DNA from: JAPEKQ01 sp964516845
GTDB lineage: Bacteria; Joyebacterota; Joyebacteria; Joyebacterales; Joyebacteraceae
DNA length: 50,030 nucleotides
Direction of reading: 5' to 3'
Assembly: GCA_964516845.1 (NCBI GenBank)
Contig: CAZEXP010000015.1
Span: forward strand, 1 to 50,030
A model generated the notes under the pieces. The model was not told the DNA's origin and did no database searches. It was given only the letters and a program-made list of their open reading frames with translations. Below are positions 7,733 through 15,826 of the stretch, one piece after another. Position 1 is the first letter of the stretch; each line of letters opens with the position of its first letter. A program made the translations under genes and the position numbers.

Positions 7733-8091
7733 TATCTGCCCCGTGTTCACCGATTGCACAGACCGCCGTCACTGACGCACACTTCAGTTGCAGCATGCCA
7801 CGGCTGCGAGACGCCGGAGGCGCTCTGCGACTGGCGCGCCCTCAGTTGTTCACCGTCTGAGCGAATCTGACCGTATCGGGGCTCCCACAGCCCCCCGAAA
7901 ACCCCGACCAGTAGCCTCCACTGGTACGGGTCTTGCTGAATTCATGCCTGTCGGATGTGCATTCCGAACACCGCAGGCTTCTCGAATGCTCTCCAGACAG
8001 GCCACAAGCACGTATTGAACGAGGATGCGCCCGGTGAGAACCGACGCCGAACTCTGCACCGCCGGCCATGAGTGCCGGCAAGGAGGAAAAG
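7733..8091 (+). other. Gene-free stretch with several inverted repeats upstream of the FIST gene
   Basis: No convincing protein gene and no strong promoter of the form seen elsewhere. It holds several short stems on the + strand: GGGGCT/AGCCCC (7878-7894), ACCAGT/ACTGGT (7907-7925), GCCTGTC/GACAGGC (7946-7952 with 7996-8002) and TCGGA/TCCGA (7951-7955 with 7963-7967, competing at two bases). The last 100 bases could form a structured leader for the FIST gene. I recognise no known riboswitch core. The ribosome-binding site AAGGAGGA is at 8080-8087. Confidence 0.4.
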
Positions 8092-9309
8092 ATGAAGACA
8101 GTGAAGTCGGGAGTCGGATATTCCGACACGACAGACTCCGTCGCGGCCGGTCGTCAGGCTGCCGAGAAGGCAATGACGTATGCGTCCGCCGCATCGAGTG
8201 ACTTCACGATGGCGTTCTGTGGCGGCAACCACGATCCCTTCGCATTCCTCCGGTCGGTCAGAGATGTCGTCGGTGACGGTACGCTGATCGGCGGGATGAC
8301 GGTCGGCGTCATCACGAACGAGAAGGCCGGGTACGGCGGCTATGAGGCCGGCGTCGCAGTCGTCTCCTCGAACACTATCAGCTTCGAACCGATCGCGGTC
8401 GGGCGCCTCGATGACGGCGCCATGGACGCCGGAGTCGAGTTCGGGCAGATGATGGCGGATCAGAGCGACGATCAGACGAAGGGTGCGCTCTTCTTCTACG
8501 ATTCGATCAAGACCGAGGACCCGTTCGCGGTCAACCTCGGAAGCCAGCTGATCAAGGGCGTCGAGCGCGCCTTTGACGGGCCGCACGTGCCGATCCTTGG
8601 CGGCGGCGTGATGAAGGACTACCACTGGCGCGAGTCGCCCGTCTTCGCCGGCGGCGAGGCTCTGATGCAGCACGCCTCGGGCGTCCTCATCAAAGGCGAC
8701 TGCAAGGTGCATCACGCGATCAGCCACGGCTGCGAGCCGGCGAGCGACTACCATACGATCACGAGCATCGACGGTCCCGTGGTGCGCGAGCTGGACGGGC
8801 GACGGGCCCTCGATGTGATCGAAGATATCATCGGCACGGGCGCGGGACAGGACTGGCAGCAGTATTCTCTTCTGGTGACACTGGGCGCCAACTACGGGAC
8901 CGATCCGTACGGCGACTTCAACGAGAAGGAGTACCTCAACCGCCTGATCGCCGGGGTCAACCCCGAAGACGGCTCTCTCATCCTGTTCGAGTCGGACTTC
9001 GGTCCGGGTGAGCAGATCCAGGTCATGCGCAGAAGCAACGAGCAGATGCTCAGCTCCGCCAGGGACGTGTCCCAGGGCCTGCTCCAGGAGGTCAGGGGCG
9101 AAGACCCGTTCCTTGGCATCTACATCGACTGCGCCGGCAGGACCAGCGGGTTCTGCGGAGCGGGGGCCGAGGAAGGCGCCATCGTTCAGAACACCATCGG
9201 AACCGAGATGCCGCTTCTGGGCTTCTACTCGGGCGTCGAGATCGCTCCGTTCATGGGCGGCTCGCGCGCGCTCGACTGGACCGGTGTGCTGGTCGTTCTG
9301 TCCGAATAG
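8092..9309 (+). CDS. FIST-domain sensory protein
   Basis: A 405-residue protein with a FIST_N domain (about residues 20-235) and a FIST_C domain (about 245-390). FIST domains are predicted ligand-binding sensors linked to signal transduction, often with kinases or chemoreceptors. Recognisable phrases include GVGYSDTTDSVAAGRQAA, GGMTVGVI and, late in the chain, CAGRTSGFCGAGAEEGA with a final GFYSGVEIAPF. No signal peptide or membrane segment is seen, so it should be cytosolic. I chose the ATG at 8092 because AAGGAGGA lies four bases upstream; a start at 8068 has no such site. The hybrid kinase gene begins 39 bases after the stop, so this is probably its input partner. The ligand is unknown. 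Confidence 0.85.
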   Translation: MKTVKSGVGYSDTTDSVAAGRQAAEKAMTYASAASSDFTMAFCGGNHDPFAFLRSVRDVVGDGTLIGGMTVGVITNEKAGYGGYEAGVAVVSSNTISFEPIAVGRLDDGAMDAGVEFGQMMADQSDDQTKGALFFYDSIKTEDPFAVNLGSQLIKGVERAFDGPHVPILGGGVMKDYHWRESPVFAGGEALMQHASGVLIKGDCKVHHAISHGCEPASDYHTITSIDGPVVRELDGRRALDVIEDIIGTGAGQDWQQYSLLVTLGANYGTDPYGDFNEKEYLNRLIAGVNPEDGSLILFESDFGPGEQIQVMRRSNEQMLSSARDVSQGLLQEVRGEDPFLGIYIDCAGRTSGFCGAGAEEGAIVQNTIGTEMPLLGFYSGVEIAPFMGGSRALDWTGVLVVLSE

Positions 9310-9348
9310 CGTTTCGCTGGAAGCACGCATCATGGCAGGAGAAGCACT

Positions 9349-11916
9349 GTGCCCGAGGACCTGACCAACGACAGGCGGACGAACTCCTGGTCCGAGACGG
9401 CCAGCGCGAAGGCGTCGGGTGGGGCAGCGACCTCAACCGACGCGGGCGCGTCACGTGACGCGGGCGCGTCAACCGACGCACGGGCGTCAACCTACGCGCG
9501 GGCGCACGCGGCGCCCTGCGACAACGCGCCGGTATCCGATAAGGACAGCCGGATCGAGGAACTCGAACGCCATGTTGCCGGCCTTCGCAAGCGTGTGGAG
9601 AAGCTCGGTGGCGAGTCGATGCGCGCCGAATACAAGGTTCTGCACCTCACGCAGGAGGTCCGTCGGTCACGCGAGGCCTTCGGATTCCTGGCCGGTTTCC
9701 AGCGCAAGATCGGGGCGGCCGCCTCCATCGGCGCGCTCTACGACGTGGCTCTCAAGTCGATCATCGCGGAGCTCTGGATGAAGCGCGCCGTCGTTCTCGA
9801 GTACGTCGAGGAAGAGCAGGTGCTTCGTCCCGTGGGGGCACTCGGCTACCAGGGCGACCAGCGCCCCGCAGCCATACCGGTCGGCGATGTCGACCGTGAG
9901 GAGTGGACGTCGGCTTCGCTCGTCAACGGAAACTCCGAACAGACAGCGTGGGTCGAGAGGGTCACATCGGCTCTCTCGCTGCCGTTCTTCACCTGGGTCC
10001 CGAGCGTGGTCGACGAGGGTCGCGAGACGATCCTCGTGGCCGGAACGCTCGCCGAGGACAGCGCCCAGGAGCCGCGCCTCACCGATCACGATCTCGGGCT
10101 GCTCGTCTCGGTCGGCGCCATCCTCTGGGTCGGTCGGATGAACCTGCTCGCTCGCGCCCGGCTGAGGCTCCAGGTCCGCTATGAGGCTCTGCTCCATCGC
10201 ATCTCCGAGGTTCTGCTCAAGGACTACGACGCGCCGACGAGTCACTTCGACGATGTCATTCGTCGTGTCGGCCGCGCCTGGTCGTTCGATCGGGTCCGCC
10301 TCATCGATCGCGGGACCGGCGCGAATCTGAGTTCGGTCCGGCACGAGTGGACCACCCGCGGAACCGAGGCCGCCGGTGAGGGCTCGCCGCACCCTCTGGA
10401 GTTCGCGTCCGAATGGCGTGAGGCGATGGCGGCCGGGCAGACCATCAGGATCGACGATACAAAGGTTCTGCCGTCTGATGACTCCGCGGCGCTCCGCGAA
10501 CAGGGGATCAGGTCGCTCCTGCTGCTTCCGGTCACCGTCAACGAGGCGGTCGTCGCGTGGATGAGTTTCGAACAGTGTTCACGTCGCGGCGCATGGGGCA
10601 ACGAGGACATCAAGATCCTCGAGGTCATCACATCCCTGATCGCTCGTGCCATCGGACGCCAGACCGATCTCGAGGAGCGCGCGCACCTCGAAGCCGAGTA
10701 CAACCATGCCAAGAAGATGGAGGCGGTCGGTCAGCTCGCGGGTGGCGTCGCGCACGACTTCAACAACCTGCTGACGACGATCCAGGGATACGCGCAGCTT
10801 CTCATGTCCCGCCTGCCCGAGGAGTATCGTGAATCGGGCGGTCTCAAAGAGATCGTGATGGCGAGCGAGCGGGCGGCCGGTCTGACGCGACAGCTGCTGA
10901 CGTTCAGCCGTAAGGACACGACGCATACCTCGGCGGTCAATCTCAACGAGAGCATCGAAGAGATGATGAAGCTCCTCCATCGCATGCTCGGCGACGGCGT
11001 GAAGGTCGAGCTCGACCTCGCGAAGGGACTCAGCATCACCACGGGAGACAAGCAGCAGCTCTCACAGATCATCATGAACCTCGCCATCAACGCGCGTGAC
11101 GCGATGTCCGGAGAGGGCAACCTCAAGATCTCCACACGGGAGTACGACAACATCGGGCCGCTCGCACAGCGGTTCACCATCCCGGGCGTCGAGCGGTGTC
11201 AGGTCATCGAGGTCTCGGACACCGGCACCGGCATGGACAAGGAGACACAGGAGCGCATCTTCGAGCCGTTCTTCACGACGAAGGAGGCCGGCAAGGGAAC
11301 CGGTCTCGGACTTTCGATCGTCTTCGGCGTTATCCGCCGACACGGGGGGTTCGTGGACATCGAGAGCCGGCTCGGCCAGGGAACCACCTTCAGCGTCTAC
11401 CTGCCGGTCAAGACGCCCGAGGCCGGCGAGAAGACGGCCAGCGACGCCCTGGAGGCCATGCACGGTCATGAGACCATTCTGCTCGTCGAGGACGACGACA
11501 ACGTCCGCGGCCTGATCGTCAGCGTCCTGTCCGAGAACGGCTACAACGTCATTACGGCCACCAACGGCAGAGAGGCTCTCGAGCGAATGGAGGAGTCCGC
11601 CGACGAGGTGGCGCTGCTGTTGACCGACGTCGTCATGCCGGAGATGAACGGCCGCGAGCTCTGGGACTCGTTCTCCGACCGGGGCTACGACATTCCGCTC
11701 ATCATCATGAGCGGGTATCCCAAGGGCGAAGAGGAGGGCGGTTTCCTCGACCAGGCATCAACCTACCTCCAGAAGCCGTTCGGCCCCAGGGAGATTGCTG
11801 AGGCCGTCCGCCACACGCTGGATGCCGACCGCGCCGGCCGCGCCGGCCGCACCATCCCGGGGCACCCCGCCATGCCGGGGCACCCCACCATCCCGGACCG
11901 CCCCGGCATCAACTGA
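9349..11916 (+). CDS. GAF-GAF hybrid sensor histidine kinase with receiver domain
   Basis: An 855-residue cytosolic hybrid kinase. Order: a low-complexity N-terminus with a hexapeptide repeat (28-51), a coiled coil (about 65-105), a first GAF-like domain (about 115-265), a second GAF domain (about 280-440), a dimerisation domain with phospho-acceptor His469 in GGVAHDFNNLL, an ATPase domain (N box IIMNLAINARDAM, G1 DTGTGM, G2 GKGTGLGLSIV), and a C-terminal receiver with VEDDDN and phospho-acceptor Asp760 in LLTDVVMPEMNG. The chain ends in a second hexapeptide repeat. No transmembrane segment is visible, which fits a soluble input such as the FIST protein encoded 39 bases upstream. The start is GTG with AGGAGA upstream. 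No DNA-binding response regulator is nearby, so the downstream partner is unknown. Confidence 0.9.
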   Translation: MPEDLTNDRRTNSWSETASAKASGGAATSTDAGASRDAGASTDARASTYARAHAAPCDNAPVSDKDSRIEELERHVAGLRKRVEKLGGESMRAEYKVLHLTQEVRRSREAFGFLAGFQRKIGAAASIGALYDVALKSIIAELWMKRAVVLEYVEEEQVLRPVGALGYQGDQRPAAIPVGDVDREEWTSASLVNGNSEQTAWVERVTSALSLPFFTWVPSVVDEGRETILVAGTLAEDSAQEPRLTDHDLGLLVSVGAILWVGRMNLLARARLRLQVRYEALLHRISEVLLKDYDAPTSHFDDVIRRVGRAWSFDRVRLIDRGTGANLSSVRHEWTTRGTEAAGEGSPHPLEFASEWREAMAAGQTIRIDDTKVLPSDDSAALREQGIRSLLLLPVTVNEAVVAWMSFEQCSRRGAWGNEDIKILEVITSLIARAIGRQTDLEERAHLEAEYNHAKKMEAVGQLAGGVAHDFNNLLTTIQGYAQLLMSRLPEEYRESGGLKEIVMASERAAGLTRQLLTFSRKDTTHTSAVNLNESIEEMMKLLHRMLGDGVKVELDLAKGLSITTGDKQQLSQIIMNLAINARDAMSGEGNLKISTREYDNIGPLAQRFTIPGVERCQVIEVSDTGTGMDKETQERIFEPFFTTKEAGKGTGLGLSIVFGVIRRHGGFVDIESRLGQGTTFSVYLPVKTPEAGEKTASDALEAMHGHETILLVEDDDNVRGLIVSVLSENGYNVITATNGREALERMEESADEVALLLTDVVMPEMNGRELWDSFSDRGYDIPLIIMSGYPKGEEEGGFLDQASTYLQKPFGPREIAEAVRHTLDADRAGRAGRTIPGHPAMPGHPTIPDRPGIN
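9430..9501 (+). repeat. 18-bp tandem repeat, four units, in the kinase N-terminus
   Basis: Four in-frame 18-base units (9430-9447, 9448-9465, 9466-9483, 9484-9501) encoding TSTDAG, ASRDAG, ASTDAR and ASTYAR. The units keep the pattern GCGTCAACCGACGCG with scattered changes. It lies in a probably disordered region before the coiled coil. Confidence 0.85.
11860..11913 (+). repeat. 18-bp tandem repeat, three units, in the kinase C-terminus
   Basis: Three in-frame 18-base units encode GHPAMP, GHPTIP and DRPGIN, directly before the stop at 11914-11916. The first two share GGGCACCCC. The upstream codons RAGRAGR are also repetitive. Both ends of this kinase therefore carry hexapeptide repeats. Confidence 0.8.
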
Positions 11917-11957
11917 CCGGGACGCAACCACACCGACGACACGAGACGGAACCAGCG

Positions 11958-11978
11958 GCCGTTGCCCCCGGCAACGGC
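11958..11978 (+). terminator. Short perfect hairpin after the kinase gene
   Basis: GCCGTTGCC at 11958-11966 pairs perfectly with GGCAACGGC at 11970-11978 around the loop CCC. No T-run follows. It may weakly terminate the kinase transcript. It overlaps the candidate dapB promoter. Confidence 0.4.
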
Positions 11979-11991
11979 TTCGTGCTATCGT
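11962..11991 (+). promoter_or_regulatory. Candidate promoter for dapB
   Basis: TTGCCC at 11962-11967, an 18-base spacer, and TATCGT at 11986-11991 preceded by TGC (extended -10). The -35 sits inside the hairpin that follows the kinase gene. A start near 11998 would leave a leader of about 60 bases. Confidence 0.4.
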
Positions 11992-12058
11992 ATGATCCAG
12001 TTCTCAGGGGAGTCGCGCGTCTCGAGGGCCGTTTCGGCCCCGAATCGAGGATCCGTCC

Positions 12059-12862
12059 GTGATACGAGTTGTCGTCAGCGGGATCTGTGGCCGAATGGGA
12101 GGCATGGTCGCCCGAACAGTCGAGGAGACCGAAGGTCTCGCGCTCGTCGGCGGGCTCGAGATGCCCGGACACCCGGGTGTCGGGCGTCGGCTCTGTGACT
12201 ACAGCGGGGAGGGCGCCGTCGAACTCGTCGTGACCGAACGCCTGAGGGACCTCACCAGCGGGAGCTACGACGTCATCGCGGACTTCTCCGCGCCGGCGCA
12301 GGCCGTCGCGTGCGCAGAACACGTGAGTCGCGACGCGTCCGGGCTCGTCATCGGCACGACGGGGCTTTCGGAGCTCGAACTCGCGACGATCCAGGAAGCG
12401 TCGAGGCGGTCTCCCGTCGTCGTGGCTCCAAACATGAGTCTCGGGGTCAATCTGCTCTTCGGCCTCGTGCGGCAGACGGCCGCGCGGCTCGACGAGAAGT
12501 TCGACGTCGAGATCATCGAGGAGCACCATCGCGGCAAGCGCGACGCTCCGAGCGGCACGGCGGCTCGCCTCGTCGAGGTCGTCGCCGAGGCCCGTGGCGT
12601 GGACAGCTCGGCGGTCGTGCGGCTCGGCAGAGCGGGACCCGATGAGCTTCGCACACGCGGTGAGATCGGAGTCCACTCGATCAGAGCCGGGAGCGTCGTG
12701 GGACGTCACGCCGTCAGGTTCACCTCCGATTCCGAGGAGCTGGTGCTTGCGCACGAGGCCTTTGACCGATCCGCCTTCGCGCGGGGAGCCGCCCATGCCA
12801 TCCGCTTCGTGCATGGACGGGCACCCGGCCTCTACGACATGCAGGACGTACTGGATCTCTGA
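12059..12862 (+). CDS. dapB: 4-hydroxy-tetrahydrodipicolinate reductase
   Basis: Reduces the dapA product to tetrahydrodipicolinate using NAD(P)H in lysine/DAP synthesis. 267 residues, normal. The nucleotide-binding loop is GICGRMGGMV (8-17), then IGTTGL (98-103), APNMSLGVN (123-131) and the catalytic region EHHRGKRDAPSGTA (155-168), containing the catalytic histidine and the substrate-binding DAPSGT. The start is GTG at 12059; no strong Shine-Dalgarno is visible. It is separated from dapF and dapA by about 7 kb of unrelated genes and has its own candidate promoter. Confidence 0.93.
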   Translation: MIRVVVSGICGRMGGMVARTVEETEGLALVGGLEMPGHPGVGRRLCDYSGEGAVELVVTERLRDLTSGSYDVIADFSAPAQAVACAEHVSRDASGLVIGTTGLSELELATIQEASRRSPVVVAPNMSLGVNLLFGLVRQTAARLDEKFDVEIIEEHHRGKRDAPSGTAARLVEVVAEARGVDSSAVVRLGRAGPDELRTRGEIGVHSIRAGSVVGRHAVRFTSDSEELVLAHEAFDRSAFARGAAHAIRFVHGRAPGLYDMQDVLDL

Positions 12863-12926
12863 TACCGGACATCGATCGCGGCCGGCATGAACGCCGCCCG
12901 TCTCAGATCACGATTGGAGTCTCGCG

Positions 12927-13529
12927 ATGGCGAGCGACCGGAATCTTCTCGATATCATTCTCAGGGCCAACGAACTGAAGAACATCCCCCGCATGGGATG
13001 GCGGGTGCGTGGCGTCCGTGACGGTGAGAGCGTGGCCGAACACTCGTATGCGGTGGCGCTCATCGTGACGCTGCTGGCGCCTCGTCTCACCGAGAAGATC
13101 GACGTGAGCCGCGCCGTGAGGATCGCGCTCGTTCACGACCTGGCGGAACACATGCTGGGCGACATCCATGCGCCGGCGTCACGGCTTCTCGGCGAGGACG
13201 TCAAGGAGGCGGCCGAGCTGAGAGTCCTCCTCGATCTCTTCGGAAACGACGAGTCCGCGGAGGAAGCGGTCGCGCTCTGGAAGGAGTTCGCAGAGCGTTC
13301 GTCGGTCGAGGGGCGCTTCGTTCGCGCAGTAGACAAGCTCGAGATGTTCACGCAGGCTTACTTATACGAGCAGGAAGGCAACAGGATGCTCGCGGACTTC
13401 TGGGACTGGCCGCACAACGTCCGGGACTTCGAGTTCCCGGAGGTGCGCGCGCTCTACGAGGAACTCAAGGCACTCAGGAGGGAACGCCCGATCGGCTGGG
13501 CCGGACGGTCCGGCAACGACGACGCGTAG
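12927..13529 (+). CDS. HD-domain hydrolase, YfbR/HDDC2-like (probable 5'-nucleotidase)
   Basis: A 200-residue HD-domain phosphohydrolase. The metal-binding set is visible: His39 (AEHSYAV), His70-Asp71 (LVHDLAEH) and a later Asp in VDKLEMF. The order matches the HD_3 group that includes YfbR and HDDC2, which remove phosphate from deoxynucleoside monophosphates. The opening LLDIILRANELKNIPRMGW is characteristic of this group. TTGGAG precedes the ATG. It lies between dapB and proS and shares no obvious pathway with either. The substrate is inferred from the family only. Confidence 0.8.
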   Translation: MASDRNLLDIILRANELKNIPRMGWRVRGVRDGESVAEHSYAVALIVTLLAPRLTEKIDVSRAVRIALVHDLAEHMLGDIHAPASRLLGEDVKEAAELRVLLDLFGNDESAEEAVALWKEFAERSSVEGRFVRAVDKLEMFTQAYLYEQEGNRMLADFWDWPHNVRDFEFPEVRALYEELKALRRERPIGWAGRSGNDDA

Positions 13530-13555
13530 GCCCACAGAAGGAGACGGGAGACAGG

Positions 13556-15268
13556 ATGCGCTGGAGCAAGGCACTCATACCCACTCATAAGGAAGACCCG
13601 TCGAACGCGGAGACGACGAGTCACAAGCTGATGCTCAGGGCCGGTCTTATCCGCGGGCTCACCTCGGGCGTGTACAGCTATCTCCCGCTCGGGTGGCGCG
13701 TTCTCCGGAAGATCGAGGGCATCGTCCGCGAGGAACTGGACGCCGTCGGCTGCCAGGAGATCCTCATGCCCGTCATCAGCCCCGCGGAGCTCTGGAAGGA
13801 AACGGGGAGGTGGGGCGTCTACGGGAAGGAACTCTGGCGCGTCAACGACCGCAACGGGCGCGAGTTCGCGCTCGGCCCGACGCACGAGGAGGTCGTGACG
13901 GACATCGTTCGGAACGAGATCAACTCCTACAAGCAGCTCCCGTTCACGGTCTATCAGATCCAGACGAAGTTCCGCGACGAGATCCGGCCGCGGTTCGGCG
14001 TCGTGCGCGCGCGCGAGTTCACGATGAAGGACGCGTACAGCTTCCACCGCGACGAGGAGTCGCTCGACGAGACCTACCGCGTCATCTACGACGTGTACAG
14101 CAGGATCTTCGACCGCTGCGACCTGGTCTACCGCCCGGTCGAAGCGGCCACGGGCGCCATCGGCGGGAGCAGCTCGCACGAATTCATGGTGCTCTCGGAC
14201 ACGGGTGAGTCCGAGGTCATCGTCTGCGAATGCGGCTACGCGGCGACAAGCGAGCAGGCCGAGGGTCTCATCGCGAACGTCATGCCGGCCGAGGAACCGC
14301 TGACGATGGAAGAGGTCGCCACGCCCGACATGAAGACCATCGATGAGGTCGCGGGATTCCTCAAGATCGCGCCATGGCGTCTCGTCAAGACGATCATCTA
14401 CGTCGCCGACGAGAAGCCTGTACTCGCCGTCATCCGCGGCGACAGGGAGATCAACGAGGAGAAGCTGGCGCGCGTTCTGGGCGCCAATGTCATGGAGGCC
14501 GCGTCCCAGGCCGTGATCGAGAAGATCACCGGGGCGCCGGTCGGGTTCGCCGGACCGGTTGGACTCTCAGGGGTCCGTCAGGTCATCGATCGCACGGTCG
14601 AACCGCTTCGGAACATCGTCGTGGGCGGCAACAAGGCCGACACCCATCTCCGGAACGTCAACCACGGTCGGGACTTCGCCGTCTCGTCGTTCGAAGACAT
14701 CGCGCAGATAGGCAAGGGCGACGCCTGCGCCGGCTGCGGCAAGGAGATGGACTCGTTCCGTGGCATCGAGGTCAGTCAGGTGTTCAAGCTCGGAACGAAA
14801 TACTCCGACAGCATGAACGCGACGTTCCTCGATGAGAACGGAAAGGCCAGACCGTTCGTGATGGGATGTTATGGACTCGGGGTGTCGAGGACGGTGGCCG
14901 CCGTGATCGAACAGCACTCCGACGACGACGGTATCGCGTGGCCCATGAGCGTGGCGCCTTTCGAGGTTCTCATCGTCGCCCTCAACAACCTCAAGAGCGA
15001 CGCGGTCCGCGAGGCGGCAGAAGGACTCTACGAGGAGCTGAGAGCTCTCGGCGTGGATACCCTGCTCGATGACCGGGCCGACTCCGCCGGGGTCAAGTTC
15101 AAGGACGCCGATCTCATCGGCATCCCGGTCCGCGTCACGATCGGCGACCGCGGCCTCGACAAGGGCGTCATGGAGGTCAGGCTCAGGAAGTCGGGAGAGA
15201 AGTCCGAGATCCCGAAGCTGAACGCCGCCGCCGAAGTTCTGAGGATCGTCGAGAAGCTCAGGGGATAG
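13556..15268 (+). CDS. proS: Prolyl-tRNA synthetase, bacterial type with editing domain
   Basis: Charges tRNA-Pro with proline. 570 residues, normal for the bacterial type. It has class II synthetase motif 2 around 139-160 (KFRDEIRPRFG, then FTMKDAYSFH) and motif 3 near 440 (GCYGLGVSRTVAA). Between them an inserted YbaK-like editing domain spans about residues 225-400, which deacylates Ala-tRNA-Pro. An anticodon-binding domain is at the C-terminus. GAAGGAGACGGG precedes the ATG. Two tRNA-Pro genes lie elsewhere in the window. The gene runs convergently into rpsT, with a shared hairpin at 15340. Confidence 0.95.
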   Translation: MRWSKALIPTHKEDPSNAETTSHKLMLRAGLIRGLTSGVYSYLPLGWRVLRKIEGIVREELDAVGCQEILMPVISPAELWKETGRWGVYGKELWRVNDRNGREFALGPTHEEVVTDIVRNEINSYKQLPFTVYQIQTKFRDEIRPRFGVVRAREFTMKDAYSFHRDEESLDETYRVIYDVYSRIFDRCDLVYRPVEAATGAIGGSSSHEFMVLSDTGESEVIVCECGYAATSEQAEGLIANVMPAEEPLTMEEVATPDMKTIDEVAGFLKIAPWRLVKTIIYVADEKPVLAVIRGDREINEEKLARVLGANVMEAASQAVIEKITGAPVGFAGPVGLSGVRQVIDRTVEPLRNIVVGGNKADTHLRNVNHGRDFAVSSFEDIAQIGKGDACAGCGKEMDSFRGIEVSQVFKLGTKYSDSMNATFLDENGKARPFVMGCYGLGVSRTVAAVIEQHSDDDGIAWPMSVAPFEVLIVALNNLKSDAVREAAEGLYEELRALGVDTLLDDRADSAGVKFKDADLIGIPVRVTIGDRGLDKGVMEVRLRKSGEKSEIPKLNAAAEVLRIVEKLRG

Positions 15269-15339
15269 CGGCCGCGCCAAGCCGCGCGCAGCGCGGCCAT
15301 GCGGCCTGGCGGATGCACACGCCTCAACAGAACGGACGA

Positions 15340-15369
15340 AAGCCCCTCCAGGCAAGCCTGGGGGGGCTT
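15340..15369. terminator. Bidirectional hairpin between proS and rpsT
   Basis: A 13-bp stem: AAGCCCCTCCAGG at 15340-15352 pairs with CCTGGGGGGGCTT at 15357-15369 around CAAG, with one G-T pair. It sits between the convergent stops of proS and rpsT. The tail on the - strand side is moderately T-rich (TTTCGTCCGTTCTGTT), and the + strand side less so. Probably terminates both. Confidence 0.75.
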
Positions 15370-15421
15370 CATCGTCTCATCAAGCGGTCGGACACACGGC
15401 CGGCGGCCAATTGGATACCGG

Positions 15422-15667
15422 CTACGCGTCCTTGCTCTTCATGATGCGCGACTTGCGGCGAGACGCCGTGTTCTTCTTGATCACGTTGTTCTTCACGGCC
15501 TTGTCGATGAGCGAGGTAGCCACGCGAATGCGGGCCTCGCGCTCTTCCGGCGGCGCCGTCTCGACGTGCTTGATCGCCGTAGCGACCTTCGACTTCGCAG
15601 CGCGGTTGCGCTCGTTCTGCTTCTTCGACTGCTTGAGTCGCTTGATCGTGGACTTCTTGTGCGGCAA
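15422..15667 (-). CDS. rpsT: 30S ribosomal protein S20 (TTG start)
   Basis: An 81-residue, very basic protein with the S20 hallmark N-terminus PHKKSTIKRLKQSKKQNERN and C-terminal IKKNTASRRKSRI. It binds 16S rRNA early in 30S assembly. The reading starts at TTG (complement of 15665-15667): GGAGG lies seven bases upstream, and the reading frame before it has no better start near the conserved end. E. coli rpsT also starts at UUG, where the weak start takes part in autoregulation, so the same control is plausible here. A near-consensus promoter is 65 bases upstream. It is one of only two protein genes on the - strand. Confidence 0.93.
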   Translation of the reverse strand: MPHKKSTIKRLKQSKKQNERNRAAKSKVATAIKHVETAPPEEREARIRVATSLIDKAVKNNVIKKNTASRRKSRIMKSKDA

Positions 15668-15731
15668 GTGGAATCCTCCGGTCTGGCCCCAGGTCCGCCC
15701 GGGGCGGACACCGTTCCTCTGTAACCAGACG

Positions 15732-15760
15732 AATATACCAACCAGAACCCCAGCAGTCAA
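15732..15760 (-). promoter_or_regulatory. rpsT promoter
   Basis: Reading the - strand: TTGACT (15755-15760), a 17-base spacer and TATATT (15732-15737) preceded by TGG, an extended -10. The best sigma-70-type promoter in the window. The transcript would start near 15725 with a leader of about 58 bases. Confidence 0.8.
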
Positions 15761-15780
15761 GCAACCGTTCGGACGGGCGG

Positions 15781-15809
15781 TTGACGGCGGCCACATTGAG
15801 CGATAGGCT
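15781..15809 (+). promoter_or_regulatory. uvrC promoter
   Basis: TTGACG at 15781-15786, a 17-base spacer, TAGGCT at 15804-15809. Transcription should start near 15816, only about 11 bases before the GTG and right at the AGGAGG ribosome-binding site, so the leader would be very short. It is divergent from the rpsT promoter, with 20 bases between the two -35 boxes. Confidence 0.65.
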
Positions 15810-15826
15810 CTCGGCAGGAGGGAAGC

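Noticed and set aside
7733..8091. A small protein gene in the 360-base gap before the FIST gene
   Set aside because: The + strand readings have no ribosome-binding site, no domain and shadow-like composition. I prefer no gene.
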